Positions 25,240-34,261 of a DNA stretch of 64,000 nucleotides are shown here, piece by piece. The notes beneath the pieces are model-generated. The model saw only the letters and a program-made list of their open reading frames with translations, was not told where the DNA came from and did no database searches. The DNA is from an uncultured Treponema sp. GTDB lineage: Bacteria > Spirochaetota > Spirochaetia > Treponematales > Treponemataceae. Where the stretch lies: contig CAJUBD010000010.1 in assembly GCA_910584475.1 (NCBI GenBank), forward strand, positions 1-64,000, read 5' to 3'. The translations under genes and the position numbers were made by a program. Within the stretch, counting starts at the first letter, position 1. Each line of letters begins with the position of its first letter.

Positions 25240-25395
25240 AAATTGCCAGCGATCCGAAAGGATTGCGATTTTCGCCAATGATTTTATGCTGCTTCGCAAT
25301 GGAATGATTCGCAACGAATGCGTGAAGTTTCAAGCGGAAACAACACTTGACATGGTAAAAAGCGACACTACTTGTGTGATGCTTTTATAGTAACT
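25240..25395 (+). repeat. Four-hairpin element, degenerate copy
   Basis: The loop word GCAATGGAATGA (stem 2), GTTTCAAGCGGAAAC (stem 3) and GGTAAAAAGCGACAC...GTGTGATGCTTTTA (stem 4) appear in order with imperfect pairing. It lies in the upstream region of the DUF3160 lipoprotein. Confidence 0.45.
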
Positions 25396-25512
25396 ACCAT
25401 AAAAACTTTTTCAAAAAATTTAAACTTCCGAAGAGTTTTTAATGTGCGCATGAACAACTTGTTGCGATGCGCACAAGTATATAATGAAGTTTGCAACGCA
25501 AACTTTTATCAT
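25396..25512 (+). repeat. Four-hairpin element, GTTTGC subtype
   Basis: AAAAACT...AGTTTTT (stem 1), GTGCGCAT / GATGCGCAC (stem 2), AAGTTTGC / GCAAACTT (stem 3). The fourth stem is lost. The order and spacing are those of the family, with a different stem 3 from the CGAGTTTT subtype. Confidence 0.65.
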
Positions 25513-25669
25513 GCCTCCTAATTTAGTATTGCATAATTTTCTAAAAGTGTAAAGTTTTTTTCGCTTTTTTGAGAAAAATCAAGCATAAATTTCTTTAGAA
25601 AAATTCACTTTATTTTTCTTGAAAAATGCGGTATAATTTCTTAAATTCATAATTGGAGGAAATGAAATT
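25513..25669 (+). promoter_or_regulatory. AT-rich upstream region of the PepSY gene
   Basis: Strongly AT-rich, without a reading frame. TTGAAAAATGCGGTATAATTTC near 25619-25640 offers a plausible -10 box (TATAAT), about 35 bases before the ATG, with a TTGAAA that lies too close for an ideal -35. A good ribosome-binding site, TTGGAGGAAATG, follows. Confidence 0.4.
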
Positions 25670-26167
25670 ATGAAAAAAATTTTTTGTTTGACAGTTTTTG
25701 TTTTGCTTGCGGGAATTACGTTCGCCGAACGCTTACCGAAAAAAGTGTTGGAAATGGCGAGAGAAAAAGTTCCTGAAGACGCGCAGCTTAAGAATTTCAG
25801 TTTCAAGGACAACGAGTATGAATTGTTTTTCATTGACAGCGCGAAATCGACTTATAAAGTCGAAATCGACAAAGTCGGAAACAGGCTGTCGCTCACGGAT
25901 TTGAAAATCGAAAGTCGCACGCCAGCGGAATCCAAAAACATAAAATTGGATTTGGAAGATGTGGAATCGCTTTTGCGCGAGAAATTTCCCGAAGCCACGG
26001 ATTTTAGAATCGAATTGGACTATGACCGAGGCGACGATCGCGCGAAATACGAAGTGGAATTTTTCACTGACGAATATAAAGCGGAAATCGAAGTGAATCC
26101 GTTCACCGGAGAATTCTGCAAACAGGAATTTGAATATTACTTCGACTACGACTCTTTGAAAAACTAG
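25670..26167 (+). CDS. Secreted PepSY-like protein
   Basis: A 165-residue exported protein. Signal peptide MKKIFCLTVFVLLAGITFA with a cleavable AFA-like end. The mature part contains two similar halves of PepSY character: PKKVLEMAREKVPEDAQLKN followed by strands (YELFFIDSAKSTYKVEIDKV), then LDLEDVESLLREKFPEATDF with YEVEFFTDEYKAEIEVNPFT. PepSY-like domains often inhibit proteases or bind at the cell surface; here no partner is visible. It has a strong ribosome-binding site and a hairpin terminator after the stop, so it is monocistronic. Confidence 0.7.
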   Translation: MKKIFCLTVFVLLAGITFAERLPKKVLEMAREKVPEDAQLKNFSFKDNEYELFFIDSAKSTYKVEIDKVGNRLSLTDLKIESRTPAESKNIKLDLEDVESLLREKFPEATDFRIELDYDRGDDRAKYEVEFFTDEYKAEIEVNPFTGEFCKQEFEYYFDYDSLKN

Positions 26168-26222
26168 TATATTTTTTGGCTTGCTTTTTCAGTAACAAGC
26201 AATAAAGATTGCGGACGAATCA

Positions 26223-26266
26223 AGCATCCTCGGAAACTTATTCTTTCTGAGGTGCTTAAATTTTTT
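26223..26266 (+). terminator. Terminator after the PepSY gene
   Basis: AAGCATCCTCGGAAA and TTTCTGAGGTGCTT pair with two mismatches, followed by AAATTTTTT. It lies between the PepSY gene and the hydrogenase start. Confidence 0.6.
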
Positions 26267-26277
26267 AAGGTGGGAAA

Positions 26278-27849
26278 ATGCTCAACATAAACAACAACAC
26301 CGCGAACATGAAACGTGAAATCTTAGTGCGAATCGCGAAGCTTCAGCTTGAAGGAAAACTTGAGGAAGGCGTGCACTTCATTCCGCGCGAAATGGTTCCT
26401 CGCGACGCAAAGCCGATTCGATGCTGCGTTTTCCACGACCGCGAAATAGTCCGAATGCGCACGATTGCCAGAATGGGAATTTCCGTGGAAAACATCGACG
26501 AAGAGCGCACTCTCGCATCGTTCGCGAAAGAGGCCTTGGAGCGACCCAAGCCGACTTGGCCTATGCTTACGGTTTTGCATGAAGCCTGTAACGCGTGCGT
26601 AAAGGCACATTATATGGTGACGAACGCCTGCCAGGGATGTGACGCGCGTCCGTGCATGGTGAACTGCCCTAAAAATTGCATCCGCGTAGAGCGACACGCG
26701 CACATTGACGAAAGCGCGTGCATCAATTGCGGAAAATGCATGGAAAACTGTCCGTATCACGCCATTATAAAAATTCCTGTTCCCTGCGAAGAAGCCTGTC
26801 CTGTCGGCGCGATTTCAAAAGATGAAAGCGGTCGCGAAAAAATCGACTACCACAAATGCATCTTCTGCGGAAACTGTATGCGCGAATGTCCATTTGGTGC
26901 GATGATGGGAAAAAGTCAGCTCGTGGACGTGATAAAACATTTAATGAAAAAATCCGCTATAAATTCTGAAAACGTGAATTCGCAGGAAAAAAATTCCGCG
27001 GATGAAAATTCCATTCCAAAGGATTCTCCGAAAAAAGTCGTCGCGCTTTATGCTCCGGCAATTGCCGCGCAGTTCAAGGCAGTTCCAGGACAACTGGAAG
27101 CGGCTTTGAAGGTGGCAGGCTTTGACCGCGTGTGGGAAGTCGCCGTCGGAGCGGACATTTGCGCCGACAACGAGGCTCGGGAATTTGAAGAAAGGATGGC
27201 GCGCGGCGACAAGATGATGACCACTTCGTGCTGTCCCGCCTATGTCCGCGCGGTGCGCCGGCATGTTCCCGCATTGGCAGAATGCATTTCCGAAACGAAA
27301 ACCCCGATGCATTACACCGCAGAAATCGCAAAAAAAGCCGACCCTGGCTGCATTACAGTTTTCATTGGGCCGTGCCTCGCAAAACGTCGCGAAGGTTTCG
27401 ATGATGAGATGGTGGATTATGTTTTGAGCACGCTTGATTTGGAGTCGCTTTTCATCGCAAAGGAAATTGACGTTTCAAAAATGCAGGCGGAAGAAATTTC
27501 TGTGATTCCAACGGCGAGCGGAAGAAATTTCGCGAAAAGCGGCGGAGTCGCCGAAGCAGTGGCAGTGCGCCTTAAAGACAAATCAATTCTGCGTGCGGCG
27601 AAAATCAATGGTCTTACAAAAAGCGGAATGAAAATGCTCAACGCTTACGGAATGATAAATTCTGGAAAGATTCCGTCTAAACCTGACACGCCGAATCTCA
27701 TTGAAGTGATGGCGTGCGAAGGCGGATGCATTGGCGGACCGAGCATAATAAAAAATGTAAGAGAAGCCGAAGTTCAGCTACAAAAATATGTCGAGACTGG
27801 AGCCGCCGACACGATAAGACAAGGAGAGCGTGAAAACCGCATAAATTAG
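26278..27849 (+). CDS. Monomeric [FeFe] hydrogenase (group B type)
   Basis: A 523-residue cytoplasmic iron-iron hydrogenase. Residues about 95-225 hold many Cys in ferredoxin-like clusters: CNACVKAHYMVTNACQGCDA, CMVNCPKNCI, CINCGKCMENCPYHAI and CIFCGNCMRECPFGAM. The catalytic H-cluster domain follows a Ser/Asn-rich linker near 230-250: motif 1 TTSCCPAYV, motif 2 IGPCLAKRREG, motif 3 MACEGGCIGGP. These are shorter and slightly different from the group A forms, matching the clostridial and spirochaetal B group. Such enzymes probably exchange electrons between ferredoxin and protons. The maturases HydE, HydF and HydG are not here. An FMN flavoprotein follows after 167 bases. Confidence 0.9.
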   Translation: MLNINNNTANMKREILVRIAKLQLEGKLEEGVHFIPREMVPRDAKPIRCCVFHDREIVRMRTIARMGISVENIDEERTLASFAKEALERPKPTWPMLTVLHEACNACVKAHYMVTNACQGCDARPCMVNCPKNCIRVERHAHIDESACINCGKCMENCPYHAIIKIPVPCEEACPVGAISKDESGREKIDYHKCIFCGNCMRECPFGAMMGKSQLVDVIKHLMKKSAINSENVNSQEKNSADENSIPKDSPKKVVALYAPAIAAQFKAVPGQLEAALKVAGFDRVWEVAVGADICADNEAREFEERMARGDKMMTTSCCPAYVRAVRRHVPALAECISETKTPMHYTAEIAKKADPGCITVFIGPCLAKRREGFDDEMVDYVLSTLDLESLFIAKEIDVSKMQAEEISVIPTASGRNFAKSGGVAEAVAVRLKDKSILRAAKINGLTKSGMKMLNAYGMINSGKIPSKPDTPNLIEVMACEGGCIGGPSIIKNVREAEVQLQKYVETGAADTIRQGERENRIN

Positions 27850-28016
27850 CGCGACTTTTATCAACTCAAGTTTGGCGAGTCGCATTGCAGCACAAAAAAG
27901 TCAATTTGTTAAAAAGTAATTATTTTAGGCGAGTTTTCGCAAGAAAATTCGGCAAGCGGAGGCAAGTCTGCGACAAATTTCAATTTTGCAAATGATTTTT
28001 CACTAGGAGAAACAAA

Positions 28017-28640
28017 ATGAAAATCTTGATTTTGAACGGAAGCCCGCACAAAAATGGCACGACATATTCTGCTATTCATGAAATGGAAAAAATTTTTTCC
28101 GAAAGCGGCGCTGAATTCGAAACGATTCATGTAGGCACGGACAATATTCGCGGATGCGTCGCATGCGGCTCTTGCAGAAAAAACGGACGTTGTGTGTTTG
28201 ATGATGCGGTGAACGAAATCGCGGTGAAATTCCAAGAAGCGGACGCGCTCGTAGTCGCAAGCCCAGTCTACTACGCTTCGGCAAACGCCACGCTGATTGC
28301 ACTGCTCGACCGCCTTTTCTACAGCACGCCTTTTCCGAAAACGATGAAAGTCGGATGCGCGGTCGTAACAGCGCGCCGCGGCGGAATCACTTCGACATTC
28401 GATGAATTGAATAAATATTTTTCCATCAGCGGAATGCCGATCGCTTCAGGACAATATTGGAACGGACTACACTCGCCCGATTCCGAACTCGGTCAGCAAG
28501 ACGAAGAAGGTCTGCAAATGATGCGGACGCTCGCAAGAAATTTAATTTTTCTCGTGAAATCTATCGCGCTTGGAAAAGAAAAATTCTCGCTTCCAAAACC
28601 AGAGCCGAGAATCGCGACAAATTTTTGCAGGAAAATTTAA
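28017..28640 (+). CDS. NADPH-dependent FMN reductase / flavodoxin-fold protein
   Basis: A 207-residue flavoprotein. The FMN phosphate loop is at the start: MKILILNGSPHKNGTTYSAI. GCVACGSCRKNGRCVFDDAV near residues 44-63 carries three Cys of the iron-sulfur-flavoprotein pattern. It is followed by ADALVVASPVYYASANATL, the typical flavin-contacting PVY. The C-terminal third includes GGITSTFDELNKYFSISGMP. Members reduce quinones, iron or thiols with NAD(P)H. The tight Cys cluster may hold a 4Fe-4S centre, but the spacing is not classical. GGAGAAAC precedes the ATG. It is followed after three bases by the YitT gene, so the two are translationally linked. Confidence 0.85.
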   Translation: MKILILNGSPHKNGTTYSAIHEMEKIFSESGAEFETIHVGTDNIRGCVACGSCRKNGRCVFDDAVNEIAVKFQEADALVVASPVYYASANATLIALLDRLFYSTPFPKTMKVGCAVVTARRGGITSTFDELNKYFSISGMPIASGQYWNGLHSPDSELGQQDEEGLQMMRTLARNLIFLVKSIALGKEKFSLPKPEPRIATNFCRKI

Positions 28641-28643
28641 ATT

Positions 28644-29519
28644 ATGTCACACATTACAACAATAATTCCGACGCCTTCAGATTTTAAACGCATTTTGCTC
28701 ATCTTGCTCGCCGCCGTAATTTTTTCCGTGAATATGGTTTCGTTCGTCTATGTTGCGGAACTTTTTCCAGGCGGTTTTTCGGGCATTTCGCTTTTGATCC
28801 AGCGTACATGCGAAAAATTTTGGGGCATACAAATTCCATATACGGTGCTCTACTTGCTTTTGAATTTGTTTCCAGTTTTCATCAGTTTCAAATTCATCGG
28901 AAAAAAATTCACTTTGTTTTCGCTTTTGATGATTGTGCTTTCATCGGTTTTTACGGACGCATTTCCGAAATTTAAAATTACGGCCGATCCTTTGCTTTGT
29001 TCTGTCTTTGGCGGAATCATAAACGGAATAGCGATTTCACTTTGCTTGCGGGCGGATGCGACCAGCGGCGGCACGGATTTTATCGCGATTTATTTTTCGG
29101 AAAAGCGCGGCGTGGATATGTGGAATTATATTTTTGTCATGAACGTTTGCGTTTTGGCAATAGCGGGATTTTTGTTTGGCTGGGACAAAGCGCTCTATTC
29201 GATTATTTTTCAATTCAGTTCTACACAAGTTTTAAATCGACTTTATCGCCATTATCAAAAAATCACGATGCTCATAATTACGGAAAATCCCGACGAAGTT
29301 TACCAAGCGATAAAAGATACGACAAATCACGATGCCACAAAATTCGTCGGAACTGGTTGCTATAAAAATTCGCCAAAGACGATGCTATACACAGTTGTTT
29401 CCGCCGAAGAAATCGGACTGCTTGGCAAAGTTTTAAAAAAAATCGATCCCGCGGCATTTATCAATGTGTTGCACACTAAAGAGATTTTCGGAAGGTTTTT
29501 CACCAAAACAAAAGACTAA
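28644..29519 (+). CDS. YitT-family membrane protein
   Basis: A 291-residue membrane protein. Five to six hydrophobic segments occupy about residues 15-195 (ILLILLAAVIFSVNMVSFVY, GGFSGISLLIQR, VLYLLLNLFPVFISF, LCSVFGGIINGIAISLCLRA and VMNVCVLAIAGFLFG). They include the family marker ATSGGTDFIAIY. The C-terminal 80 residues (KITMLIITENPDEVYQAIKD to the end) form the small DUF2179 domain, thought to bind a regulatory ligand. Substrates of the family are unknown. It sits directly after the flavoprotein gene and its transcript probably ends in the palindromes at 29520-29652. Confidence 0.88.
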   Translation: MSHITTIIPTPSDFKRILLILLAAVIFSVNMVSFVYVAELFPGGFSGISLLIQRTCEKFWGIQIPYTVLYLLLNLFPVFISFKFIGKKFTLFSLLMIVLSSVFTDAFPKFKITADPLLCSVFGGIINGIAISLCLRADATSGGTDFIAIYFSEKRGVDMWNYIFVMNVCVLAIAGFLFGWDKALYSIIFQFSSTQVLNRLYRHYQKITMLIITENPDEVYQAIKDTTNHDATKFVGTGCYKNSPKTMLYTVVSAEEIGLLGKVLKKIDPAAFINVLHTKEIFGRFFTKTKD

Positions 29520-29679
29520 AAACTGAAGTCTCCCAAAAATAAATGTTTTTGTGAGAGCCTCGTCGAGAAATGCAAGTAAGATAAAGGATTAGCTGCCATT
29601 TCTCGCAAATACATCTAGGCTAGTTTTTCCAAAATTGCAATTTTGGAAAAACCTCAACCGTTTGCGCTTGGCAAAAATT
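29520..29679. terminator. Convergent terminator region
   Basis: Contains a 10-bp GAGAAATGGC-like inverted repeat (29564-29606) and a perfect palindrome at 29623-29652 (GTTTTTCCAAAATTG and its complement). It lies between convergent genes and can be read from either strand. Confidence 0.55.
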
Positions 29680-31764
29680 TTATTCCGCTTGCGTTACGGT
29701 AATGAATTCTTTTGCGGCGGCAATCACATCTTCGGCGATGCGCCCTGAAATCGGATCGTAATGGTCGAACGCGGTTTCAAAGCTTCCAGTGCCGCTCGTA
29801 ATCGAACGCAAGTCTATCGCATATTTAAGCAATTCCGCTTGCGGCACTTGCGCGCGAATTTCTTCAATGCCTCCGCCGATTTGGTTCTGCCCGAGAATTC
29901 TTCCTCGTTTCGCGCTGATGTCGGACATGATGTCGCCCAAATATTTCGATTCCACCCAAACCGTAATGTCCATAATAGGCTCAAGCAAAATCGGGCCTGC
30001 CTGTTGCATCGCATCGCGGAACGCATTTCTCGCGGCAATCTTAAATGCCAATTCCGAAGAATCCACAGGATGCTCTTTTCCGTCAAGCACAGTCGAAGCG
30101 ACATCCACCACAGGGTAACCTGCGAGCACGCCATTTTGCATCGCTTCCCTTACGCCTTTTTCCACCCCGGGAATGTAACCTTTGGAAATCGCGCCTCCAA
30201 AAACCGCGTTCGTAAATTTATAGTTTTCTCCACGAGGAAGCGGCTCAATCGAAAGCACGACACGACCATATTGTCCGTGTCCGCCCGATTGTTTTTTATG
30301 CGTGTATTCCGCCTGTGTTTTCCGCTGAATTGTTTCTCGATACGCGATTCTCGGCAAGGCAGTTTCTACCAAAACTTTATTTTGATTTTTTAGCTTTTCG
30401 AGAATTATCGCAATGTGAAGTTCGCCCATTCCAGAAAGCACGTTTTGCTTGGTTTCCGCGTTGTACTTATAAGAAAGCGTTCGATCTTCTTCCGCCGCGT
30501 GCGCCAAAAGTTCGCTCATCTTGTCCTCGGACTTTTTGTCGGGTGCGCTCACTGCCATCGAATATACTGGCTCTGGATGTCGCAAACGCAAGAAAGGAAG
30601 CGCGTCGGCGTTTTCGGCAAGAGTGTCGCTTGTTTTCGTCACTTGCAATTTTGTCGCAATCACAATGTCACCCGCGCTCGCTTTTTTCACTTCTTCCAAT
30701 TTCTTTCCGAGCGAACGATACAATTTTCCAATTTTTTCTTTGCGTCCTTCCTTTATGTTGAAATATTCGCTTTCGCAATTCAGCGTTCCAGTCACGACTT
30801 TTATGTAACTCATTCTTCCCGAAAACTGGTCGCTCGAAGTTTTTACGACAAGCGCACTCATATCGCCTTGTTCTTCGATTTTTACGGCAGAAACGCCGTC
30901 GGCCGCGTTTATCGCAGTTTCCAAAACTTGCTCCGGCGAAGGCGCGGTCTTTGCGATAAAATCCAAAAGCGAAGTAAGCCCGCAGTTTTTCGGAACGCAT
31001 CCCGCGAATGAAGGCACGATTCGATTGTTCGCAAATGCTATTTTCAAACCGCGTTCAATTTCTTCGCTCGTCAGTTCGCCCTCGTCAATAAATTTCACGA
31101 GCAAATCATCATCGCCTTCTGCCGCCGAGCCTGCCAAAACTCCCAAAGCCGTCTGATATTCCGCCTTGAATTCTTCGGGAATTTCTCCTTCATTTTCTTT
31201 TCCATCTTCGCTTGCGAAATACGCTTTGCCTTTTAAGACATCGATTACGCCTTTAAAATTCTCACCGTTTCCCATCGCAATCGTGACAGGACAAATTTCC
31301 ACGCCGAATTTTTCGTGAATGTCTTTCGCCGCCGCCACAGAATCTGCCCGCGCATCTTCGCAATGATTTATGAAAACCATTCGCGGCTTTGAACGCCTAT
31401 CCAAATCTCGCCAAAGCTTTATCGTTTCAATTTGCGCTCCGCTTTTTGCGTCCACCAAGACCAATGCCATTTCCGAAGAACGGAACGCGGAAATCACCTC
31501 GCCCACAAAATCCGAAGAGCCTGGCGTATCCCAAAAATTTATGTTTACATCTTGCCACGCCACATGTGAAAGAGAAGCGTAGACTGAAATTTTTCGCTCG
31601 ATTTCTTCAGCCGAAAAATCGCTCACAGTTTTTCCGCTTGCGATATTTTCCGCTTTTTGAATTGCGCCGCTTGCAAAAAGAATGTGTTCCAACAAGGTTG
31701 TCTTGCCAGTTTGCCCATGTCCCGCAATTGCCACATTCCGCAATTTTTGTGTCGAATATTCCAT
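29680..31764 (-). CDS. EF-G-like translational GTPase (paralogue)
   Basis: A 694-residue protein with all five EF-G domains. The GTPase domain shows the P-loop GHGQTGKT at 15-22 and DTPG at 79-82. The fourth G motif, normally NKMD, reads NHCE at 133-136, so guanine recognition may be altered. Later parts are EF-G like: MGELHIAIILEKL, the domain IV stretch KQSGGHGQYGRVVLSIEPL, and the C-terminal ISAKRGRILGQNQIGGG. Bacteria often carry such FusA2-type paralogues with roles in ribosome recycling, tetracycline-like protection or stress. Domain IV keeps a GGHGQ loop resembling true EF-G. The gene appears single. A GGGGG run, not a classical Shine-Dalgarno, precedes the ATG. Confidence 0.85.
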   Translation of the reverse strand: MEYSTQKLRNVAIAGHGQTGKTTLLEHILFASGAIQKAENIASGKTVSDFSAEEIERKISVYASLSHVAWQDVNINFWDTPGSSDFVGEVISAFRSSEMALVLVDAKSGAQIETIKLWRDLDRRSKPRMVFINHCEDARADSVAAAKDIHEKFGVEICPVTIAMGNGENFKGVIDVLKGKAYFASEDGKENEGEIPEEFKAEYQTALGVLAGSAAEGDDDLLVKFIDEGELTSEEIERGLKIAFANNRIVPSFAGCVPKNCGLTSLLDFIAKTAPSPEQVLETAINAADGVSAVKIEEQGDMSALVVKTSSDQFSGRMSYIKVVTGTLNCESEYFNIKEGRKEKIGKLYRSLGKKLEEVKKASAGDIVIATKLQVTKTSDTLAENADALPFLRLRHPEPVYSMAVSAPDKKSEDKMSELLAHAAEEDRTLSYKYNAETKQNVLSGMGELHIAIILEKLKNQNKVLVETALPRIAYRETIQRKTQAEYTHKKQSGGHGQYGRVVLSIEPLPRGENYKFTNAVFGGAISKGYIPGVEKGVREAMQNGVLAGYPVVDVASTVLDGKEHPVDSSELAFKIAARNAFRDAMQQAGPILLEPIMDITVWVESKYLGDIMSDISAKRGRILGQNQIGGGIEEIRAQVPQAELLKYAIDLRSITSGTGSFETAFDHYDPISGRIAEDVIAAAKEFITVTQAE

Positions 31765-31827
31765 AATGCGCCCCCAAATAAAGATATTGATTTATCGCAA
31801 TTTTTATAAGCCACATTTGCGATAAAT

Positions 31828-34113
31828 TTATTTTTGCGTTTTTTTCTCCGCCGCGTTGTCTTGCGATTTTTTTGCGGTTTTTTGCTTCGCGCTTGCGATA
31901 TTTTTTGTTTTTATCGCAATCTCATCCTCTTTTTTCTGCGAACTTTCTTTTTCCGCCGAATTTTTTATCGCAAGCGGGTTTTTCACCGAAGCAGACTTTT
32001 TCGATGCGGGCTTTTTTATCGCAACTTTTTCGTCTTTTTTTGTCGCATTTTGCGATTTTCTCGCAGTCGTTTTTTTCATCGCAAGTTCTTCATTTTTTTC
32101 ATCTTTTTTTGTGTCGATTTGCAATTTTATTTTGGAATTTCGCTTTGTACTTGCGATATTTTTCGTATTTATCGCAATCTCATCCTCTTTTTTCTGCGAA
32201 CTTTCTTTTTTCGCCGAATTTTTTATCGCAACTGATTTTTTTGCTTTGGCAGACTTTTTCTCTATAGTTTTCTTTATCGCAACTTTTTCACTTTTTTCAC
32301 TTTTTTTTGCGGTAACTTGCGATTTTTCCGCAACATCTTTTATCGCAAGCGAATCATCAGATTTTTGCGGATTTTTCCCAACATTTCCGCGCTTGATTTT
32401 TCGAGTCGTCGTCATTTCAAGCGGCTCGTTCAAAATCGTAATTTTTGAAATACGCGCATAAGGCTGCAAAGTTCTGTTCACTTTGTCAACGATGATTTTC
32501 ATTTCATCGCAAACTTTGAAATTGCCCAGAATGTCATCGCGAGAAACGCCCAGCCGTTTTATCAAATCGTCGGAAGGATAAATCAACGCTTCGATTTGCT
32601 CGGATTTTGTCGTTTCGTTCGCGACATAGCCGCGCACCATAATTTGCTCCACATCGTAATACAATTGGAACGCGTCTTCAATTTCCTCGGGATAGACATT
32701 CTTTCCGCCTTCAGTGACAATGAGATTTTTCGCGCGCCCAGAAAGCATCACGTAATGTTCGCTGTCCATCCAGCCCAAATCGCCGGTTTTCAAAAATCCA
32801 TCGGGCGTGAACATTTCCGCAGTTTCTTCAGGCATATTGTAGTAGCCCTGCATAACCATAGGACCTTTTATCGCAATTTCGCCGATTCCGTCCTCGTTCG
32901 GGCATAGAATTTTGATTTCCTCATATGGAGAAAAATCCATTCCAATGCTTTCGATTTTAAAATGTTCAAGCGGATTTAGCGTAACAATCGGCGAAGTTTC
33001 TGTGAGACCGTAACCTTGAATGAAATCAATTCCAAGAGAATTGTACGCTTTGAAAACGCTCGGCGCGAGCGGACCGCCGCCGCAAATCGCCACGCGCATC
33101 GTGGAAAAATGCGCCGCCTCCAAGACGGAACGCAGCAAATGCCGCCCGATATTTTTTCCAGTAACTTTTCGGATACAATAACAAATTCCCATCAAACCGT
33201 TCACGAGGATTTCCGCTACCTTGCCTTTCGCCGCGATTCCTTTTTTTATTCCGGAATAAACTTTATTGTACAAAAGAGGCACGCCGAGCATCACGGAAAT
33301 TTTTCCTTCGTCCAGTTCTTTTAGAAGCCGGGAAACCGCCATGCTTTTTCCGAACACAATCGAACAGCCCGCGCTCAAAGGACAAATCAGCGCGGCTTGC
33401 ATCGTGTAGGCGTGATGGATCGGAAGCAAATTGTAGAAAACATCTTCAGGATAAAGAATCAAATTCTGCTGCGCGATGAAACAGTCGCTCACCAAATTTT
33501 TGTGGCTCAGCATCACGCCTTTTGGAATGCCGGTCGTTCCGCTCGTAAACAAAATCGCCGCCGTGTCTTCCTGCGAGACTTCCGGAAAAGCCATTTCCTT
33601 TTTCGCGGATTTCAAATTGTAGATGAAAGACTTTTCTTCTTTCGGAGAAAGCGAAAAAATTTTCATAGATTTTTTTGACGAAGAAAAATGCTGGAATTTC
33701 TCTTCGTCCACGAAAAGCATTTTCGGTTTCGCGGTCTTTAGCAAATTTTCAATTTCATTGTCGTGTAAAGCGTAGTCTAGCGGAATTGCAATCGCGCCCG
33801 CCAACATCGCTCCGAAAAAAACTACCGCCCATTCAGGAGAATTTTTTCCGCTCACGGCAACATGATCGCCTTTTTTTACGCCGTTCGCCAACATCCATTG
33901 CGCGAGAGTTTCGATTTTCTGCCAAGCCTCGTTGTAAGTATAAGTTTGCTTCGTGCCGCCCGCGCCTTCAAAGTCCACAAAGCAAGGTCGTTCGCCGTAA
34001 CGCATTTGCGAAATGCGAAACATTTGCGGCAATGTGGGCCATTCCGAATTGAAGAGCTTCCCGCGATATTCGTCCAAAAATTTCCAGCTGACTTCTTGTC
34101 TAATAGGTTTCAT
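31828..34113 (-). CDS. AMP-forming acyl-CoA synthetase with Lys-rich tail
   Basis: A 761-residue protein. Residues about 1-590 are an adenylate-forming ligase of the long-chain acyl-CoA synthetase type: AILFTSGTTGIPKGVMLSHK (P-loop-like), YNLLPIHHAYTMQ, GYGLTETSPIVTLNPLEHFK, FLKTGDLGWMD and GRAKNLIVTEGGKNVYPEEI. It would activate fatty acids with ATP and CoA. Residues about 600-761 form a low-complexity Lys/Ala/Ile/Ser tail with a 25-residue repeat, encoded by two near-identical DNA blocks at about 31888-31973 and 32145-32230. The tail is rich in VAIK/LAIK words, which arise from the TTGCGATAA word described in the findings. It may be a charged nucleic acid- or membrane-binding extension, or simply a by-product of that DNA repeat. 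Confidence 0.85.
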   Translation of the reverse strand: MKPIRQEVSWKFLDEYRGKLFNSEWPTLPQMFRISQMRYGERPCFVDFEGAGGTKQTYTYNEAWQKIETLAQWMLANGVKKGDHVAVSGKNSPEWAVVFFGAMLAGAIAIPLDYALHDNEIENLLKTAKPKMLFVDEEKFQHFSSSKKSMKIFSLSPKEEKSFIYNLKSAKKEMAFPEVSQEDTAAILFTSGTTGIPKGVMLSHKNLVSDCFIAQQNLILYPEDVFYNLLPIHHAYTMQAALICPLSAGCSIVFGKSMAVSRLLKELDEGKISVMLGVPLLYNKVYSGIKKGIAAKGKVAEILVNGLMGICYCIRKVTGKNIGRHLLRSVLEAAHFSTMRVAICGGGPLAPSVFKAYNSLGIDFIQGYGLTETSPIVTLNPLEHFKIESIGMDFSPYEEIKILCPNEDGIGEIAIKGPMVMQGYYNMPEETAEMFTPDGFLKTGDLGWMDSEHYVMLSGRAKNLIVTEGGKNVYPEEIEDAFQLYYDVEQIMVRGYVANETTKSEQIEALIYPSDDLIKRLGVSRDDILGNFKVCDEMKIIVDKVNRTLQPYARISKITILNEPLEMTTTRKIKRGNVGKNPQKSDDSLAIKDVAEKSQVTAKKSEKSEKVAIKKTIEKKSAKAKKSVAIKNSAKKESSQKKEDEIAINTKNIASTKRNSKIKLQIDTKKDEKNEELAMKKTTARKSQNATKKDEKVAIKKPASKKSASVKNPLAIKNSAEKESSQKKEDEIAIKTKNIASAKQKTAKKSQDNAAEKKTQK

Positions 34114-34261
34114 TTTTTCCCGCCAAATTCAACTTCAAATAAAAACGGCGATTTGCATTGCCGCATTTAAACATTATATCACACTATGCAGAATTTGTGG
34201 AAAAAATTTCGCAAAAAAATTTCAAGAAATTCAATTTTGATTTTTATTTCGTGAAACTAGC
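34114..34261. other. AT-rich gap with one DnaA-box-like word
   Basis: No gene seen. TTTGTGGAAAAA near 34194 resembles the complement of the TTTTCCACA boxes of the origin but is isolated. Confidence 0.3.

Noticed and set aside
30315..31011. Long plus-strand frames opposite the EF-G-like gene
   Set aside because: Shadow frames of a clear coding gene; composition is arginine- and phenylalanine-rich as expected for an antisense frame.
31834..32461. Long plus-strand frames rich in Phe/Ser opposite the acyl-CoA synthetase tail
   Set aside because: They are the complement of the Lys-rich repeat tail, with no start context and no family likeness.
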